DNA of 7,184 nucleotides from an uncultured Flavobacteriaceae bacterium (GTDB lineage: Bacteria; Bacteroidota; Bacteroidia; Flavobacteriales; Flavobacteriaceae), in the NCBI GenBank assembly GCA_913044085.1, contig CAJWNW010000083.1:1-7184 (forward strand), written 5' to 3'. How positions within the stretch are numbered: position 1 is the stretch's first letter; each line of letters starts with the position of its first letter. Under the pieces are notes generated by a model that ran no database searches, had not been told where the DNA came from, and worked only from the letters and a program-made list of their open reading frames with translations. Of the stretch, positions 6,487 through 7,184 are shown one piece after another. The translations under genes were made by a program, and so were the position numbers.

Positions 6487-6518
6487 AAAAAAAACCCTTC
6501 GAAAATCGAAGGGTTTTT
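6487..6518 (-). terminator. Strong Rho-independent terminator of rpsA
   Basis: AAAAACCCTTCGA (6490-6502) and TCGAAGGGTTTTT (6506-6518) form a perfect 13-bp stem with a 3-base loop. On the minus strand the stem runs into eight Ts (6494-6487), the standard intrinsic terminator, placed about 20 bases after the rpsA stop. The plus strand also ends in five Ts, so it could work in both directions, although the genes on both sides are transcribed leftward. Confidence 0.92.
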
Positions 6519-6538
6519 AGTGTTTAAGGATTTAGACT

Positions 6539-7184
6539 TTATTTAGCGTCCATTTTATCCTTTAGAGCTTGAAGTGCTTCATTGGCATCACCAAGAGTTG
6601 TTTTGGATTCCGATGCAGATTTAGCAGCTTTTCTAACAGCAGCTTTTACATTCTTCATTTCTTGAGCTTTAAACACTCCTGTATGAGATGCAACAACACG
6701 CTTGAATTCTTTGCTAAATTCAATGATTACAAATTCTGCTTCCTCTCCTTTTTTCAGCTTGGAGCCGTCTTCTTTTTCTAAATGTCTAGAAGGAATAAAC
6801 GCGACGATATCATCGTTAAACTGAACTGTAGCCCCTTTGTCTACAATTTCAAAAACTGAAGCTGTGTGCTTTGTGTTCAGCGCGAATTCATTCTCATATT
6901 TATCCCAAGGGTTGTCCTTGGTCTGTTTGTGACCTAGGCTTAATTTTCTACCTTCCACATCGAGTTCAAGAACTACCACTTCTAAATTATCACCAACAGT
7001 ACAGAATTCACTAGGGTGTTTGATTTTCTTAGTCCAAGACAAATCCGATATATAAATAAGACCATCAATACCTTCTTCCATTTCTACAAATACACCAAAA
7101 TTGGTAAAGTTTCTTACAATACCCGTATGACGTTGACCAACAGGGAATTTAGAAGTAATATCGGTCCATGGATCTGGACTTAAT
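6539..7184 (-). CDS. rpsA: 30S ribosomal protein S1, C-terminal part (5' end beyond window)
   Basis: The frame is open to the window edge, giving 214 visible C-terminal residues; the Met at 7081 is internal, since the reading continues upstream as a good S1 domain. The first visible S1 (OB-fold) repeat spans about 15-86, with GQRHTGIVRNFTNFGVFVEM and GLIYISDLSW; a second, more diverged repeat is at 103-170 (HTASVFEIVDKGATVQF, AFIPSRHL). A Lys/Ala-rich tail follows, ending TTLGDANEALQALKDKMDAK. S1 binds mRNA on the 30S subunit and promotes initiation, which matters in Bacteroidota because most of their genes lack Shine-Dalgarno sequences. The number of repeats upstream cannot be seen. It is terminated by the hairpin immediately downstream, separating it from gapN. 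Confidence 0.95.
   Translation of the reverse strand, partial: LSPDPWTDITSKFPVGQRHTGIVRNFTNFGVFVEMEEGIDGLIYISDLSWTKKIKHPSEFCTVGDNLEVVVLELDVEGRKLSLGHKQTKDNPWDKYENEFALNTKHTASVFEIVDKGATVQFNDDIVAFIPSRHLEKEDGSKLKKGEEAEFVIIEFSKEFKRVVASHTGVFKAQEMKNVKAAVRKAAKSASESKTTLGDANEALQALKDKMDAK

Noticed and set aside
6539..7081. A complete 180-residue gene beginning at Met 7081
   Set aside because: The frame continues to the window edge through the conserved start of an S1 repeat, so that Met is internal to rpsA.
1..7184. Search for CRISPR arrays, insertion sequences, tRNAs, direct repeats and phage or defence genes
   Set aside because: No spaced repeats, transposase motifs, tRNA-like cloverleafs or foreign-looking blocks were seen; all long frames are housekeeping genes.

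Overview
The window looks like ordinary core chromosome from a low-GC member of the Bacteroidota, most likely Flavobacteriaceae. Four things suggest this: the AT-rich intergenic DNA; the absence of Shine-Dalgarno sequences before the starts; a TAnnTTTG-type promoter element before pyrR; and protein details such as the TIGR02757/DUF2400 protein, a small STAS-like protein between pyrB and rnz, and the C-terminal tail of ribosomal protein S1. This assignment is inferred from sequence character, not from a database match.

Left part, plus strand (about 36-1921): a LolD-type ABC ATPase gene overlaps a TIGR02757/DUF2400 gene by 20 bases and the two are probably translationally coupled. They are followed by a 57-codon gene for a tiny, probably two-helix membrane protein, whose stop codon lies inside a Rho-independent terminator. 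On the minus strand, the first 35 bases hold the N-terminus of a divergent gene that resembles msrA.

Middle part, minus strand (1966-4795): a tight cluster reads pyrR - pyrB - STAS-like orf - rnz, with gaps of 2, 0 and 11 bases. It combines pyrimidine synthesis and salvage control (PyrR, aspartate carbamoyltransferase) with tRNA 3'-end maturation (RNase Z) and a small unassigned protein. The pyrR start is placed at 4687 rather than 4741, because family length and a promoter element inside the longer frame both favour it. This cluster converges with the left-hand genes at 1896-1965.

Right part, minus strand (4796-7184): a GapN-like non-phosphorylating glyceraldehyde-3-phosphate dehydrogenase stands alone. 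Before it comes the 3' end of rpsA (ribosomal protein S1), which runs off the window edge and is closed by a very strong 13-bp terminator hairpin. No mobile element, CRISPR array, tRNA/rRNA gene or defence-like system is visible, and I found no convincing previously undescribed multi-gene system. The least understood items are the DUF2400 protein, the STAS-like protein and the small membrane protein.
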